This document shows, in pieces, positions 19,043-29,774 of a stretch of 64,000 nt of DNA (position 1 is its first letter; each line of letters starts with the position of its first letter). The stretch spans positions 1,687,557 to 1,751,556 of the forward strand of contig NZ_CP130886.1 of assembly GCF_030622045.1 (NCBI RefSeq), in the 5' to 3' direction. The position numbers were made by a program, and so were the translations under genes. The DNA is from Planctellipticum variicoloris. GTDB lineage: Bacteria > Planctomycetota > Planctomycetia > Planctomycetales > Planctomycetaceae. The notes beneath the pieces are model-generated. The model did not search any database, was not told where the DNA came from, and worked only from the letters and a program-made list of their open reading frames with translations.

Positions 19043-19070
19043 GCAGCCTCCGGCCATCACCGGAGGTTGC
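19043..19070. terminator. Hairpin between convergent genes
   Basis: An 11-bp stem with one G-T pair (GCAGCCTCCGG / CCGGAGGTTGC) and a 6-base loop. It lies about 30 nt past the plus-strand stop and about 30 nt past the minus-strand stop, so it may serve either gene. Confidence 0.6.
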
Positions 19071-19098
19071 TTGCATTTGGAGGGCGCAGTTCTGCGGC

Positions 19099-19581
19099 TC
19101 AGCCCTTCAGGCGCGGCCGCAGCATGTGCTCAAGGACCAGATAGCCTGTCCGGTCCAGCCCCAGTCGTTCATATGACTGGAGCGCTGTCTCATTGTGCTG
19201 CTCGGCGTAGAGTCGCAGTCCGACGACCTCCGGATCTGAGGCCGCGGCCGCACGCACGTGCTCCCACAACATGCGGAACACACCCCTGCGGCGATAGCCT
19301 TCGGCCACATAGACGCTCTGGATCCACCAGAAATCCCCGTTCCGCCAGTCGCTCCACTCGTGGGTGCACATGAGCTGGCCCACCGGAGCTCCGCGGCATT
19401 CTGCAACAAAGTATCGCCCGCGCTGAGGATTCGTCAGCACGGCGCGAACTCCGGCCTCGACCGTTGACCGCTCCAGTTCGCGCGACTCCGTCTCAAAGGC
19501 CAGCCGGCGATTGAAGTCCGCAATGCATGGCCAGTCCTCGAATTGCGCATCGCGGATGCGGATCGCTGCAGCGTCTTGCAT
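19099..19581 (-). CDS. GNAT family N-acetyltransferase
   Basis: The product is 160 residues. It starts IRIRDAQFEDWPCIADFNRRLA, has GAPVGQLMCTHEWSDWRNGDFWWIQSVYV, and carries the acetyl-CoA motif EGYRRRGVFRMLW near residues 94-106. The end, LYAEQHNETALQSYERLGL, is standard for the family. The substrate is unknown. The ATG at 19581 has only a weak GAGAG upstream, but the protein begins as expected for the fold. Confidence 0.9.
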   Translation of the reverse strand: MQDAAAIRIRDAQFEDWPCIADFNRRLAFETESRELERSTVEAGVRAVLTNPQRGRYFVAECRGAPVGQLMCTHEWSDWRNGDFWWIQSVYVAEGYRRRGVFRMLWEHVRAAAASDPEVVGLRLYAEQHNETALQSYERLGLDRTGYLVLEHMLRPRLKG

Positions 19582-19908
19582 GACATCTCTCTGGCGACGG
19601 TGCTGCGGTCTGTCGTTGCGGACCGTGAAAAACTTGAACGCCTGATCGAGACTTTCCAGCGCCGGATGAACCTTCGGACGGAACGTATCGGCTGCGCCCG
19701 GTCGGCAACGGATCACTTTACCTGATTGTGAATTGTTCCGCAGACTTCGCAATCCGCGAAAACTCCCGCCGTCAAACTGGCGATACAGGGAGGTGTGTGG
19801 ATTGTGGGCGGCAGAAGTCGAATCCAGTGACTTCTCGGGAACTACGGGTTGTATCGCTTCGAGGGACTGGGTTAGCCCTCGACGCGGCTTTATCTTGGGA
19901 GAAACAAG
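19582..19908. other. Divergent intergenic gap
   Basis: About 330 bases between a minus-strand GNAT gene and a plus-strand coiled-coil gene. No gene, clear repeat or hairpin was supported. Confidence 0.4.
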
Positions 19909-21165
19909 GTGTACACGACAGAAGGCAGCAAACTCAAGGCGATCGAAATTCAGATCGCCGAGCAGCAGAAGTTGTCCTGGGCCATGCTCGTGGCCGGTCT
20001 GGCGATTGGTTTCGTGGGACTGCACTTCATGGTGGCCCGGCCGCTGGGCCTTGAACTGCAGCAGATGAAGAAGGACCTGGCGACGGTCGAGTCGCGGATG
20101 CAGCTCCTCGTCGGAACGGGCGACGAAGTCTGGGAAGCCAACACGCTGCTGTCGAGCCTGCGGTCGCAGAAGAGCCAGCTCGTCGACGCCCGGACCGCTC
20201 TGCAGTCGGTGCGGGCTCTGCGAACCGACGTTCTGGAAGAAACGGCTCGGCTGGAGGAATCGGGCAGCGCCATCGCCGGGATCGAACGGCTCCAGAGCCG
20301 CCTGATCGAGCAGGGGGCGGTGAATGCCGCCGCCGAGAAGTCCCTGACGGAACTGCAGACGATCGGCCAGCGGCTCGTCGACCAGCAGCCGACTCATGGA
20401 CCGGCGATCTCGGCTCTGAACCAGCTCGTCGAAATCAAGGAGCTGGCCAGGGCGCAGACCACCGATGTCGAGCAGTCGCAGGCGACCTTGCAGCAGCTCG
20501 TCGCGATGGGCCAGGATCTGCGCAGCCAGATCGACGGGCTCGATCAGACCTGGCTGGGACTGAAGGGGCTCGTCGCCCTGAAGTCGACCCTCCTCGAAGG
20601 GGCCGAACAACTGGAAGTGGCCCAGTCGGTGGGAGAGCAACTGATCGGTCTCGAACAGCGCCTGGCCGACGGCGTCGGCTCCACCGAAGCCGCCCAGCAG
20701 CGGGCCGGCGAACTGATTGCTCTGCAGGACACGCTCAATGACGAGTCCCTGCAGATCGCGCAGGCCAAGACCAGCGTGGATCAGCTCCTCGACATGCAGG
20801 CGAAGCTGAGCGGGCAGTCGGAACGGATCGTCGCGGCGATTGAATCGCTGGAAGTCCTCGTCGGCTTCCAGGACGAGTTCGCCACGCAGATCCAGGTGCT
20901 CGGCGAGATCCGCCGCAGCCTGGTCGAGTTCAGCATGCTCGAAACCACGGTTTCGAAGGCGATGCGGATGCTGCAGCCGCTGGTCGAACTGGGCAACCTG
21001 CACCGTCTCGACGACCAGGACCTCCGCAACGCGGCCCGCCTGATTCTGGAAGAACGGAGCTTCCGCCTGGGGAGCCGGACCGGCAGCGACCTGCCGGCCT
21101 CAGCTCCCGTTCGGACGGAAGACGGTTCCGAGAAGTCCGTGCCGCTGCCGATCGACGCCGAGTAG
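19909..21165 (+). CDS. Single-pass membrane protein with long coiled coil
   Basis: The product is 418 residues. One membrane helix is visible at about residues 23-43 (AMLVAGLAIGFVGLHFM). The next 340 residues are almost wholly predicted coiled coil, rich in Gln, Leu, Glu and Ala, with recurrent blocks such as QLVDARTALQSVRAL, RAQTTDVEQSQATLQQLV and LVALKSTLLEGAEQLEVAQS. The C-terminus (LILEERSFRLGSR and on) is short and charged. The GTG start at 19909 follows GGGAG. No enzymatic motif is seen; a structural or envelope-organising role is inferred. Function unknown. Confidence 0.82.
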   Translation: MYTTEGSKLKAIEIQIAEQQKLSWAMLVAGLAIGFVGLHFMVARPLGLELQQMKKDLATVESRMQLLVGTGDEVWEANTLLSSLRSQKSQLVDARTALQSVRALRTDVLEETARLEESGSAIAGIERLQSRLIEQGAVNAAAEKSLTELQTIGQRLVDQQPTHGPAISALNQLVEIKELARAQTTDVEQSQATLQQLVAMGQDLRSQIDGLDQTWLGLKGLVALKSTLLEGAEQLEVAQSVGEQLIGLEQRLADGVGSTEAAQQRAGELIALQDTLNDESLQIAQAKTSVDQLLDMQAKLSGQSERIVAAIESLEVLVGFQDEFATQIQVLGEIRRSLVEFSMLETTVSKAMRMLQPLVELGNLHRLDDQDLRNAARLILEERSFRLGSRTGSDLPASAPVRTEDGSEKSVPLPIDAE

Positions 21166-21210
21166 GCCGAATTTGGACTCCGGTCCAGCAGATGCCATGC
21201 AAGCCATCGG

Positions 21211-21236
21211 GGGCGTCGATCGCAAGATCGACGCCC
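21211..21236 (+). terminator. Hairpin after the coiled-coil gene
   Basis: An 11-bp perfect stem (GGGCGTCGATC / GATCGACGCCC) with a GCAA loop, 45 nt past the stop at 21165. There is no T run, so its role as a terminator is uncertain. Confidence 0.5.
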
Positions 21237-21413
21237 TTGGTGCATTTGGGGAAGCCCTTCTTCGTCGGTCGTCGAAACCGCCGGTCGGGTGGCCGGGGCA
21301 GGAGCGTCTTCGCGATGCCCCGGTCCGGGCCTTGCCTGCTCTCGCGACCGCTTCGTTGAAAGGGTCGGCCTGAGGGATCGCATCTGGCATCCGTAGCGGA
21401 AGCCGAAGCCGTC

Positions 21414-21851
21414 TCACCCAGCCTGATTTGACATCCGACGCATGACAACATGTGTCGAAGTCTCGCCGGTTGCCGCGAATCCCAGTCGTTCGTAAAGCAG
21501 GCGCGACCGATTGATCTTCAACACGTGCAGACTTACGGCCTTCCCCTGCGATCCCGCTTCGTCGATGACGACTTGGAGCACCGCGCGACCATACCCGCGA
21601 CGCTGATGGGTCGGCAGGACGTGCAGATCGATGATCTCATCCTCGCCCTCGAAATGCTTCACTGCGATCCAGCCCACGACGGCGTCATCGACAACGATCA
21701 GACGGGTGCTCGGAAGATGCTCGCGCGTGAACCGGCGCTGGAAGGCCTCATCCCACGTGCCGTACGCGCGTGTCGCGGACTCGGAGTAGGCGTCCCGCTT
21801 GATGCAGTACACGAGATCGGCGTCAGCGTCACACGCTGCCTTCAGTTTCAT
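21414..21851 (-). CDS. GNAT family N-acetyltransferase
   Basis: The product is 145 residues from the ATG at 21851, where the typical N-terminus MKLKAACDADADLVYCIKR begins. An in-frame ATG at 21887 is possible. The fold is shown by VVGWIAVKHFEGEDEIIDLHVLP and the acetyl-CoA motif HQRRGYGRAVLQVVI. NRSRLLYERLGF closes the domain. Substrate unknown. It follows the RND gene on the same strand after about 130 nt, with a dispersed-repeat copy between. Confidence 0.85.
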   Translation of the reverse strand: MKLKAACDADADLVYCIKRDAYSESATRAYGTWDEAFQRRFTREHLPSTRLIVVDDAVVGWIAVKHFEGEDEIIDLHVLPTHQRRGYGRAVLQVVIDEAGSQGKAVSLHVLKINRSRLLYERLGFAATGETSTHVVMRRMSNQAG

Positions 21852-21935
21852 TTCTCGCTCAACGTCATGCGGCGCCGTGGCTGACATATCCCATCTTTCG
21901 CGTTGCCCCGTTGCGGAAAGTTTTCTCCCCACATC

Positions 21936-21967
21936 TTCTCCGCGTCCTCCGCGCCTCCGTGGGAATC
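21936..21967 (+). repeat. Copy of a CTCCGCGTCCTCCGCG dispersed repeat
   Basis: The sequence TTCTCCGCGTCCTCCGCG and its continuation recur, in the opposite orientation, at 58571-58605. It lies between the RND and GNAT genes. Confidence 0.55.
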
Positions 21968-21979
21968 CTCGTGCTCTCC

Positions 21980-24900
21980 TTACGCCTCGGCGGGAATCGC
22001 GGCCGGGATCAGATCGTCGTCCGGCAGCGGCGCCACTCCCAGCAGTCCCAGCACGTCGAAGAAAATCATGTTGATCGACGGCACGATCAGCAGCGTCAGG
22101 ACCGTCGAAAACAGCAGTCCGAACGAGATCGTCACCGCCATCGGGATCAGGAACTTGGCCTGGAAGCTGGTTTCAAAGAGCATCGGCAGCAGGCCCGCGA
22201 TCGTCGTTTCGCTGGTCAGAAAAATGGCTCGGAGCCGCGTCCGGGAACCTTCGAGGTTCGCCTGGAACGGCGTCACCCCCTGACGAATCCGCACGTTGAC
22301 GTAGTCCACCAGCACGATGGCGTCGTTGACCACGATCCCGGTCAGGGCCACGAAGCCGATGGCGCTGATCAGCGTGGCCGCATAACCGGTCACCCAGTGC
22401 CCGATGATCGCCCCCTGCAGTGCGAACGGAATCGCCAGCATCACGACAACCGGCTGATAGTAAGAACGGAACAGCCCGGCGATCATCATGTAAATGATCA
22501 TCAGGGCGATCGGCAGCGCAATAAACAGCGACCCGAGCGACTTGGCCTGCTCTTCCACGTTCCCCAGAAACTCGATCGACGTTCCCGGAAACTTCGGTTG
22601 AATCTTCTCAGCGAAGGCTTTGCGGATCTGCGCCACGATCGCGTCGGAACTGGCCCCTTCCGCGACGTCGGCCAGCACCTTCACCGACCGCTGCTGCTGA
22701 CTGCGGTGCAGCGTGCTGAAACCCTCCGCTTCCGTCACCTCCGCCACTTCCCGCAACGGCACCCAGCCCCGCGTTCCCTGTCCGAATCCCGTCGGAATCC
22801 ACATCGACTCGATGTTGTACATGCTCTCGCGGAAGTCCTTCGGGTAGCGGACCATGATCTTCACGTCCTCCCGATTTCGCGTCAGCCGGCGGGCTTCCCG
22901 GCCGTACATCGCCGACCGGACGTGTTCGCCCAGTTGCGAGGTGTTAATCCCTGTTGGCCGGGCCGATTCCCGCAGCGCCAGTTGCAGCTCGCGCTGCCCG
23001 CGGTCGAAATCGTCGTCCAGATCCACCACGCCGGCAAACGTCGCCAGCACCTGCTTCAACTCTTCGCCGGCGCCCAGGATCAGGTCGAAATCGGGTCCGG
23101 CGACGCGGATCTCGATGTCTTTGCCACCCGGTCCGCCCGACAGTCCTTCCCACACCACGGAGTTCGTGCCCGGCAGCGTCGCCGAAAACTCCCGGAGCTC
23201 TTTCAGGATTTCGTCGCTGGATCGCTCCTTGCGATGCTCGCGTTCCTCCGCCGAACGCAATTCAATGATCAACTGACCGAGGTGAGAGCTGACCGAAGCT
23301 CCTGTGGCGCCGGCCGCTCCGACGCTCATCGCCGCCGCCACGGTCGTCTGGCAGTTCATGACCTCCGGCACCTGCCGGACTTTCTCATCCAGATCCCGCA
23401 GTCGTTCCCGCGTGGCTTCGGCAGGCGTGCCGATCGGCATTTCGAGCACGGCGATCAGCGTCTCGCTGTCCATGCGGGGGAAGAACTGCCACTCCACGAC
23501 GCCCCCCACCACCAGGCCCACCGACGCGATCAAAGTCGACAGCGCAACGGCGACCGTGACGTATCGCCAGCGCAACGCCAGCCGCAGAAAAGCGTCGTAG
23601 GCCCGTACGATTCGACCGTGTGAGAACCGCTCGCCAATGGCCGCCAGCCGTCGGAAGAACCGCTGCCGGGAGGTCTCATGCAATCGGCTGGTTTCCACCC
23701 CCGGCAGCGTCTTGGGAGGCAGGTGCATCAGGTGCGCCGGCAGAATGACCAGCGCCTCCAGCAACGACACCGACAGGGCCGCCATAATCACCAGCGGCAA
23801 CTGGCTGAAGAACTCCCCCATCTGCCCGCCCAGAAACATCAGCGGGAAAAACGCCCCGATCGTCGTCGTGACCGCCACGATCACGGGCCACATCACCTCC
23901 TCGGCCCCATAAATCGCAGCCTGCCGTGGCGGCATCCCCTCCTGCACATGGCGATAGATGTTTTCGCCGATCACGATCGCGTCGTCGACGATGATCCCCA
24001 GTACGATGATCAGTCCGAACAGCGAAATCAGGTTGATCGAGACCCCCATCATCCACATCACAGCAAACGTGCCGAGAAACGACACCGGAATCCCCAGCGC
24101 CGTCCACAACGCCACCCGCCAGTTCAGAAACAGCAGCAGCGAAACGGCCACCAGAATCAGCCCGCTCGTCCCGTTCCGGACCATCAGATCGATGCGTCCC
24201 GACAGAAAGCGCGCCAGATCGGTATGCAGCCCCAGCTTGAATTCGTGGGCAAACGGCGTCTGCCGGCTCACTTCGTAGATCTTCACCGGGTCGGGTTTGC
24301 CGACCATGAGATTCACGGCTCGCACCGTGCCGGTCGCCAGCAGGGCGACCGGACGCCAGTACCACGGGGACTCCCAGGCCGCGTTCCAGCCGACCGGGTC
24401 GAAAGGTTCATTCCGCTTCCCCGCCACGTACGCCTTGACCGATTCGGAAATCTGCAGAATGTCCTGGTCGCCGGTCTTGAACACCATGCAGTTGATCGAG
24501 CGCTGGCCGTTGAACCAGCTCTCGACGTCGACGTCGACGAACCCGTCGGCGACGAGCGCCACGTCCCGGACCCGGATCTGCCGACCGTCCGCATTGGTCC
24601 GCACCACAATCTCTTCGAGATCGACTCCCCGCAATTGCTCGCCGAGCGTCCGCAGCGTAATCGTGCTCCGCTCTCCCTTGAGCGTCCCGCCGGAGACGTC
24701 GATGTTCGTCTGTCGGATCGCCGCGGCGACTTCCTCAAACGTCACGTCGAACTCGTACAGCCGATCGGGCCGCACCTCGACGCTGATCTCGTCGTCGCGC
24801 ACTCCGCCGAGGTCGACGTCCGTGATCCCGGGAATCCGCAGCAGATCGTCCCGCAGGTCCCGCGCCGCCCGCTTCAGCGCCGCCTCGTCGCCGGTGCCGT

Positions 24901-25366
24901 ACACTGCGACGCCGATCACCGGCAGCCGCGGCTTCAGCTTACGGATGCTCGTGCTCTCCACGTCGCGCGGCAGATCGGGAATCGCATCGATTTCCGCCTT
25001 CAGGTCCTGGACGACGACGTCCACGTCCTCGACGTTGTTAAACAGGGTCACGATCGTCGTGCTGACCCCTTCGGAAATGGTCGACTCGACCTTCTCCACG
25101 CCGTCCACGTCCCGCAGCGCCTCCTCGACCTTGATCGTGACGGCCTTCTCGATCTCCATCGGCTGCACGCCGGGGTAAATCATCGAGACCATCACCCGGT
25201 CGGGGCGGCTCTCCGGGAAAAACTCCCGCGTCAACGTGATGGCGAAGATGCCCCCTGCCGCGAGGATCACGAGCATCAGGCAGTTGACGAGCACCGAATT
25301 GCGAACGCTGAAACCGGGCAGCGACATGAACATGTCATCCTGGAACGCGAAGGCCGACCGGGCCAT
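21980..25366 (-). CDS. RND-family efflux permease (AcrB type)
   Basis: The product is 1128 residues, the normal size for an inner-membrane resistance-nodulation-division pump driven by protons. The N-terminal helix is in [21 protein letters not shown], and [17 protein letters not shown] begins the first porter domain. The helix-4 proton-relay segment [20 protein letters not shown] has the paired aspartates, and [17 protein letters not shown] follows. The second half repeats the layout with [15 protein letters not shown]. The start is ATG 25366, with ATG 25327 ([10 protein letters not shown]) as a family-like alternative. No periplasmic adaptor gene is adjacent; the upstream neighbour is the secretin-like gene. 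Confidence 0.94.
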   Translation of the reverse strand: MARSAFAFQDDMFMSLPGFSVRNSVLVNCLMLVILAAGGIFAITLTREFFPESRPDRVMVSMIYPGVQPMEIEKAVTIKVEEALRDVDGVEKVESTISEGVSTTIVTLFNNVEDVDVVVQDLKAEIDAIPDLPRDVESTSIRKLKPRLPVIGVAVYGTGDEAALKRAARDLRDDLLRIPGITDVDLGGVRDDEISVEVRPDRLYEFDVTFEEVAAAIRQTNIDVSGGTLKGERSTITLRTLGEQLRGVDLEEIVVRTNADGRQIRVRDVALVADGFVDVDVESWFNGQRSINCMVFKTGDQDILQISESVKAYVAGKRNEPFDPVGWNAAWESPWYWRPVALLATGTVRAVNLMVGKPDPVKIYEVSRQTPFAHEFKLGLHTDLARFLSGRIDLMVRNGTSGLILVAVSLLLFLNWRVALWTALGIPVSFLGTFAVMWMMGVSINLISLFGLIIVLGIIVDDAIVIGENIYRHVQEGMPPRQAAIYGAEEVMWPVIVAVTTTIGAFFPLMFLGGQMGEFFSQLPLVIMAALSVSLLEALVILPAHLMHLPPKTLPGVETSRLHETSRQRFFRRLAAIGERFSHGRIVRAYDAFLRLALRWRYVTVAVALSTLIASVGLVVGGVVEWQFFPRMDSETLIAVLEMPIGTPAEATRERLRDLDEKVRQVPEVMNCQTTVAAAMSVGAAGATGASVSSHLGQLIIELRSAEEREHRKERSSDEILKELREFSATLPGTNSVVWEGLSGGPGGKDIEIRVAGPDFDLILGAGEELKQVLATFAGVVDLDDDFDRGQRELQLALRESARPTGINTSQLGEHVRSAMYGREARRLTRNREDVKIMVRYPKDFRESMYNIESMWIPTGFGQGTRGWVPLREVAEVTEAEGFSTLHRSQQQRSVKVLADVAEGASSDAIVAQIRKAFAEKIQPKFPGTSIEFLGNVEEQAKSLGSLFIALPIALMIIYMMIAGLFRSYYQPVVVMLAIPFALQGAIIGHWVTGYAATLISAIGFVALTGIVVNDAIVLVDYVNVRIRQGVTPFQANLEGSRTRLRAIFLTSETTIAGLLPMLFETSFQAKFLIPMAVTISFGLLFSTVLTLLIVPSINMIFFDVLGLLGVAPLPDDDLIPAAIPAEA

Positions 25367-25541
25367 TCTTGCCGCCGGTCGACTGGCGGCCAGTTCCGGG
25401 CTGACGAAAAACCCGGTCCGGGTGAACCCCGCCAGCCGCGTAGTGTGGCAAGCCCCGCGACCACCGACAACCGAGCGTACCGCCGGACGATGAACTTTCC
25501 CGGCGCACGACCGGGCCCGACCGCGATTGCCAGAAGTCCGC

Positions 25542-27440
25542 CTATTTCCTGACGGAGGATTCCTGCGGCCCCTCGGCCACAGGCCAGCTTCCCCGAATTC
25601 GGGGCGTCAAAAGGATCAGGATTTCTCGATTGGAAGAACCCGCCGATTCGACGATCCCGCCAACCAGCACCGTCGTCCCCTCGCGCAGCTTCACATCCGC
25701 CGAGAGCACCGCCGTCCCGGAATGCGGATGAGGGTGGCGTTCCTCGATCACCAGTTGAAACTCTCCCGTCGGCAGCGCGGCCGGGCGGACGCGCAGGCGC
25801 CGTTCCGTCCCGTCGACTTCCCCTGCCGCCAGCGGCGCCAGGCTCGACAGCACCAGCTCCACCGGCTGCCGATTGCGAACCCGCACGCGCGGAACTCCGA
25901 TCGGATGCGTCGCCGCCATGTGACTCAGCATCGCGACCACAGCCCGACCGTCCCCCTTCACAAACGCATATTTCAGCCCGCCCGGAGCCTGGAGAAACTC
26001 TCCCGCAGGCGACTCGACCGTCGTCAACGCCGCGACCGTTTCGTGACTGCCGCCGCAGATCGGACAGGGAATCGGCACCCGTTTGACCAGCTCCCGCCCC
26101 GTCAGCGTGACGCCGTTCGCATACGCCCCGGTCAGATCGACGCTGAAAACCTGCGCCGTCAGGTCGACCTCCACCAGCGGAACGTCGAACTGCCGCAGCA
26201 TCCGCTCGACCTCGGACATAACCTCCGGCCGATCGCGAACCAGCAGCGTCCCGTGCGGCTCCGCCGTCTCATCCACCGCCGGACCGGCCTCCATCGCCGA
26301 AATCTGACCAACCTCCGGAGTCAGCATCGGACGCAAAAACTCCGCCAGCTCCCGCGCACTGACGTGACGCGGCACGAACGTGCGAGCCTCCGGCTCCGGC
26401 AGACGACTGGCCCGCGCCCCCGCTTCCAACGTGCTCAGGACGCGCCAGATCGCTGCGTCCCGCTCCACAACGCACGACTGCGAACTCGCCAGCAACGCGA
26501 GCAGTTCCTCCAGCGACTTCTGCTTCAGAATCACAGACACCCGCCCCTGGACGGCCGGACTCACCACAATCTCCACCCCGACCGCCAGCGCGATCTGTCG
26601 AAACACCTCGCCCGTCTCCGCTTGCCGGGCCTCCAGATCGAACAGCGGCGGCTCGGCGGCCGACTTGTCGAGCTGGATGGCCTGGGGCGCCGTCTCCACA
26701 ACCGGAGTCTTCTGCTCCGCCGCGGTCCGCAGTTCCTGCAGGCCATTCTCCAGCACCTGCAGCCGACGTTCCTCTTCAAAGCGTTCGAGCCGCCGCGTCA
26801 CAGCCTCGAACTGGCGCGAATGCTGCTCCAGCCGATCCGAGAACACGGCGTCCAGCCGCGTTTCCAGCGACTTGACCCGATCGCGCCATTCGTCGTCGGA
26901 TCGGGACGAATGCGCTGCGGCGGACCGTACATCAAACGGCAGAACATCCAGCGTCACGCTGGGCCGCGAATCCGCCGACTCGGGCCTCGCCACCGGCGAT
27001 TCCGCCAGCGGCTCGACGTCGGCGACCCAGTCCGGAACCGGAACCGCCGGCGTCGCTTCTTGTGCCGGATCGAACTCCACTGAGTCCGGATCGCGCGAGG
27101 CGATTCGAATTCCGGCGCGAGGCGGCGGTGAACCGGCCGCTCGGGGGACCTCTGCGGCCGGGGCGGCATCCCCCGACAGGGCAACGCTGCCGGAAAGATG
27201 CGGGCTGGTCCGGTCGGCAATCTGGATGTCCGCAGCCGGTTCTGCCGGCGTCACGTCCCGCAGCGGCGGAGGACTGGATTGTCGGGAATGGAACCGCGGA
27301 ATCCGCGCCAGCCGAGAATCGCTCGTCCGCGCAGTTTGCGGGAACAGCGGCATGCTGGCGAGCAGCAAAACCGGCACGCCGATCGCCAGTACCATGGCGC
27401 CGATCGCGGAATGAAACGGACGCTGCGGCCCCGCAAACAT
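25542..27440 (-). CDS. Secretin-like protein with STN domain and coiled coil
   Basis: The product is 632 residues. A hydrophobic segment near residues 12-32 is followed by a Pro/Ala-rich region, a coiled coil ([19 protein letters not shown] onward, about 165-235), an STN-like domain ([20 protein letters not shown], about 260-330), a secretin N-type domain ([20 protein letters not shown]) and a C-terminal secretin domain with the hallmark [13 protein letters not shown] and ILILLTPRI. Secretins form outer-membrane gates of type II/IV systems. Oddly it has a CPICGG motif, a possible zinc knuckle, ahead of the secretin core. The ATG at 27440 has GGGAGG upstream and lies 2 nt after the preceding stop. 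Confidence 0.82.
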   Translation of the reverse strand: MFAGPQRPFHSAIGAMVLAIGVPVLLLASMPLFPQTARTSDSRLARIPRFHSRQSSPPPLRDVTPAEPAADIQIADRTSPHLSGSVALSGDAAPAAEVPRAAGSPPPRAGIRIASRDPDSVEFDPAQEATPAVPVPDWVADVEPLAESPVARPESADSRPSVTLDVLPFDVRSAAAHSSRSDDEWRDRVKSLETRLDAVFSDRLEQHSRQFEAVTRRLERFEEERRLQVLENGLQELRTAAEQKTPVVETAPQAIQLDKSAAEPPLFDLEARQAETGEVFRQIALAVGVEIVVSPAVQGRVSVILKQKSLEELLALLASSQSCVVERDAAIWRVLSTLEAGARASRLPEPEARTFVPRHVSARELAEFLRPMLTPEVGQISAMEAGPAVDETAEPHGTLLVRDRPEVMSEVERMLRQFDVPLVEVDLTAQVFSVDLTGAYANGVTLTGRELVKRVPIPCPICGGSHETVAALTTVESPAGEFLQAPGGLKYAFVKGDGRAVVAMLSHMAATHPIGVPRVRVRNRQPVELVLSSLAPLAAGEVDGTERRLRVRPAALPTGEFQLVIEERHPHPHSGTAVLSADVKLREGTTVLVGGIVESAGSSNREILILLTPRIRGSWPVAEGPQESSVRK

Positions 27441-27442
27441 GA

Positions 27443-27736
27443 TCAGCGGCCTCCCGGAGTCGCCCTTGGGACGTCCGCGCCGGCGCCAGTCGGCGCGAGG
27501 CTCGCGAGATCGTGATTCAGCAGCCGCCAGTCGATATCGACCGCAACCCTTCCCGGAACGCTGCTCACATCGCTTCGCGCCGTCGCCGAACGCGCAGCCG
27601 AACCGGTGGTCGTCTCGGCAATGACTCGCCCCCACAGCAGGCCGCCGCCGAGAATCAGACCGGAAAACACCAGACGTTCCACGGCAGACCGCCGGGCGGC
27701 AGGCAGCGTTAACACGGATTGGCCCCAGACAGTCAC
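27443..27736 (-). CDS. Small one-pass membrane protein coupled to the secretin gene
   Basis: The product is 97 residues from a GTG at 27736. One hydrophobic helix (LVFSGLILGGGLLWGRVIA, about residues 22-40) is followed by a Thr/Ser/Ala-rich tail. Its stop lies 2 nt before the secretin start, which supports real translation and a joint role. The layout (short N-terminus, one helix, extracytoplasmic tail) recalls small inner-membrane partners of secretins, but there is no sequence match I can name. No Shine-Dalgarno site is obvious, so the start is uncertain. Confidence 0.5.
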   Translation of the reverse strand: MTVWGQSVLTLPAARRSAVERLVFSGLILGGGLLWGRVIAETTTGSAARSATARSDVSSVPGRVAVDIDWRLLNHDLASLAPTGAGADVPRATPGGR

Positions 27737-27877
27737 GGAAAAACGTGGCCCGTGCGCGCCGGCTTCCGCCGGGCGCGCCCTGTCTGGTATATCGACGTGA
27801 GCAATTTGCCGACTGGCGACAATTCCGGAAAAACCGTCAAAGTCCCCGGGGCGGGGAACTTGCAGCCGTTTCGCCGG

Positions 27878-28600
27878 CTACAGGGGCTCGGTAGTCGTTG
27901 ACGGCGGAACCTCGTCCGTGCGAATCCGAACCTGCAGAGAACCCAGCATTTCCGTGATCTCGGCCTCGCGCCGATTGATGAACATCACGTTGTCGAGCAC
28001 GAACGCCCTGGGCTCGCTGCTGGGCTGCAGAATCAGACGCCCGCTGCGAAACAGCATGTACTCGAAGACGTCGTCGATCTCCTTCGTAATCCGCAGGTTC
28101 GGAGCGTTGAACCGTTCGAGATTGCTCATGAAACCGTGGTGGTGCAGCAATTCGTTCGGACGGACTTCCCAGTAGTCGAACCGGACCAGGACGAAGACGA
28201 CCAGATAAATCATCGCCAGAATGCTTGCGAAGCAGAAGTAGAAGGTCGCATTCGCATGCGGGCGGATCTTGGTGAGCAGGTCGTAGACCGAAGGCATGAA
28301 GCTCGGAAATGAGGTCGCTGTCAGGATTAATCCCAGAACCACGGCCATGATCAGGAAGAACAGCGTCAGCGACGTGGTCCGGGGAAAGTCGAACGCCAGG
28401 ACCACGATGTTCACGCCGAACATCCACAGGAAGATCACGCCGAGCCATTCGGCGGTCTTCGAGGTCTCGCCGACCACCAGCATCACGATCCCCGCGATGA
28501 TCGCCGTCAAGAACGTCGGATAGAGCAGCACGATCTTCGGGTAGGAGATCAGGAAGACCGGCTTCATGGCTTTGCCGCTGGCGGGCTTGGACTCCGTCAC
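27878..28600 (-). CDS. Polytopic membrane protein of unknown function
   Basis: The product is 240 residues. Four membrane helices are visible: IVLLYPTFLTAIIAGIVML, WLGVIFLWMFGVNIVVLAF, LTLFFLIMAVVLGLILTAT and FYFCFASILAMIYLVVFVL. The last 100 residues are soluble (YWEVRPNELLHHHGFMSNLE to LGSLQVRIRTDEVPP). The GTG start has GAGGAG nine bases upstream. It looks like a conserved planctomycete membrane protein; no function can be assigned. Confidence 0.8.
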   Translation of the reverse strand: MTESKPASGKAMKPVFLISYPKIVLLYPTFLTAIIAGIVMLVVGETSKTAEWLGVIFLWMFGVNIVVLAFDFPRTTSLTLFFLIMAVVLGLILTATSFPSFMPSVYDLLTKIRPHANATFYFCFASILAMIYLVVFVLVRFDYWEVRPNELLHHHGFMSNLERFNAPNLRITKEIDDVFEYMLFRSGRLILQPSSEPRAFVLDNVMFINRREAEITEMLGSLQVRIRTDEVPPSTTTEPL

Positions 28601-28829
28601 GTTTCCGTCTCCTCACGAGGACGCTCGGGGTGAATTCCTGGTCACGGACCGGCCGCTTCGTCGCACACCCGACCCGCCGCACTGTATCTGTCCCGCTCAG
28701 TCCACGCCAGCGTTTGAGGACAGACGCCAATCGTGAGAAATTTCGCGAGATCGCCGCGGGAAACGCGGGTACCGTCGGAACGGATCACGAATCCCCTTCG
28801 GAATTCCGCGACGGCCGACTGGAACGGAG

Positions 28830-29774
28830 TCAGGCCGGCGCCGCCTCGGCGGCCGGACGCTGTTCCAGGAACTGCCGACACCGTCGCATGAGGGGATAGT
28901 CGTTCCCGACCCCCATGCCGATCTCCGCCTGCTGCGCATCGACGGTCTCGACCAGCTCCTCGAACCGAAAGGCCGGCCACTTCGTCTCCAGCAGCGCGAG
29001 CTGATCCAGCCCCGACAGGCTTTGTCGGAGCTGATCGGGCAACAGGGCCGACAGCGCGACCGCGGCGACAGACGTCCGAGCGAGTCGCGGGTCGGCCAGC
29101 ACGCGCAGGCCCCGGTGATGAAACAGCACGCAGCAGACCAGCTCATCCGGCAGCTTCCAGCGGTGCGCCATCGCCGCCGCAACGACAGCATGGTCGCAGC
29201 CGATCGACTGCTGCTCGTACTCGATAATGCAGTCGGGCAGATCGTCCCGCTGCGTCGTAAACGCCAGGTACTGATCGAAGAATTCGTTGCTCAGAACGGG
29301 CAGCAGATAGTCCTGCAGCAGAGCGCCGGCGAACGCTACCTCCGGGTCGCTTTTCAGCATCTTCGCAGTTTCCCTCGCAAAGATCGCCCGTTGCAGGCTG
29401 GTGTTCCAGAAGCTGGTCTGGTTGATCAACTTCGACTGCCGGGCGCGGATCGCCGCCTGCGCCCCGACCGTCACCACCAGCAATTTGCTTTGACGCAGCC
29501 CCAGCAGGGCGAGGGCCTGCCGGGCCGTTTTCGCCTTCTGCTTCAATCCGACAAACGCCGAATTCACATTGCGCAGCAGCTCGACCGTCAATCCCGTGTC
29601 GGTTTCGACAATCGCGGCCAGTTCCCGCAGATCGACATCCGGCCGCTGAGACGCCGCGATGAATCGGGTCACCGCCAGGGGCAACGCCGGAAGCTGCAGA
29701 GTCGTGGGAAGGACGTCCAGCGTGAAGCTGGCCAGCGACTCCTCGATCAATTGCGCCCAGTCGGTTTCCGCCAT
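28830..29774 (-). CDS. HDOD-domain signalling protein
   Basis: The product is 314 residues, cytoplasmic. The HDOD domain occupies about residues 20-215: LPALPLAVTRFIAA, LRELAAIVETDTGLTVELLRNVNSAFVG, QALALLGLRQSKLLVVTVGA, and FWNTSLQRAIFARETAK. HDOD domains are HD-GYP relatives that generally lack phosphodiesterase residues and act in signalling. No GGDEF, EAL or receiver domain is fused. The ATG at 29774 has a purine-rich GGGAAGGTGG upstream. It is first in the minus-strand run leading to the RND gene, but the gap of about 230 nt makes cotranscription uncertain. Confidence 0.85.
   Translation of the reverse strand: MAETDWAQLIEESLASFTLDVLPTTLQLPALPLAVTRFIAASQRPDVDLRELAAIVETDTGLTVELLRNVNSAFVGLKQKAKTARQALALLGLRQSKLLVVTVGAQAAIRARQSKLINQTSFWNTSLQRAIFARETAKMLKSDPEVAFAGALLQDYLLPVLSNEFFDQYLAFTTQRDDLPDCIIEYEQQSIGCDHAVVAAAMAHRWKLPDELVCCVLFHHRGLRVLADPRLARTSVAAVALSALLPDQLRQSLSGLDQLALLETKWPAFRFEELVETVDAQQAEIGMGVGNDYPLMRRCRQFLEQRPAAEAAPA

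Noticed and set aside
21911-25552. Long plus-strand open frames opposite the RND gene
   Set aside because: Arg/Pro-rich sequences with no domain, typical of antisense shadows.
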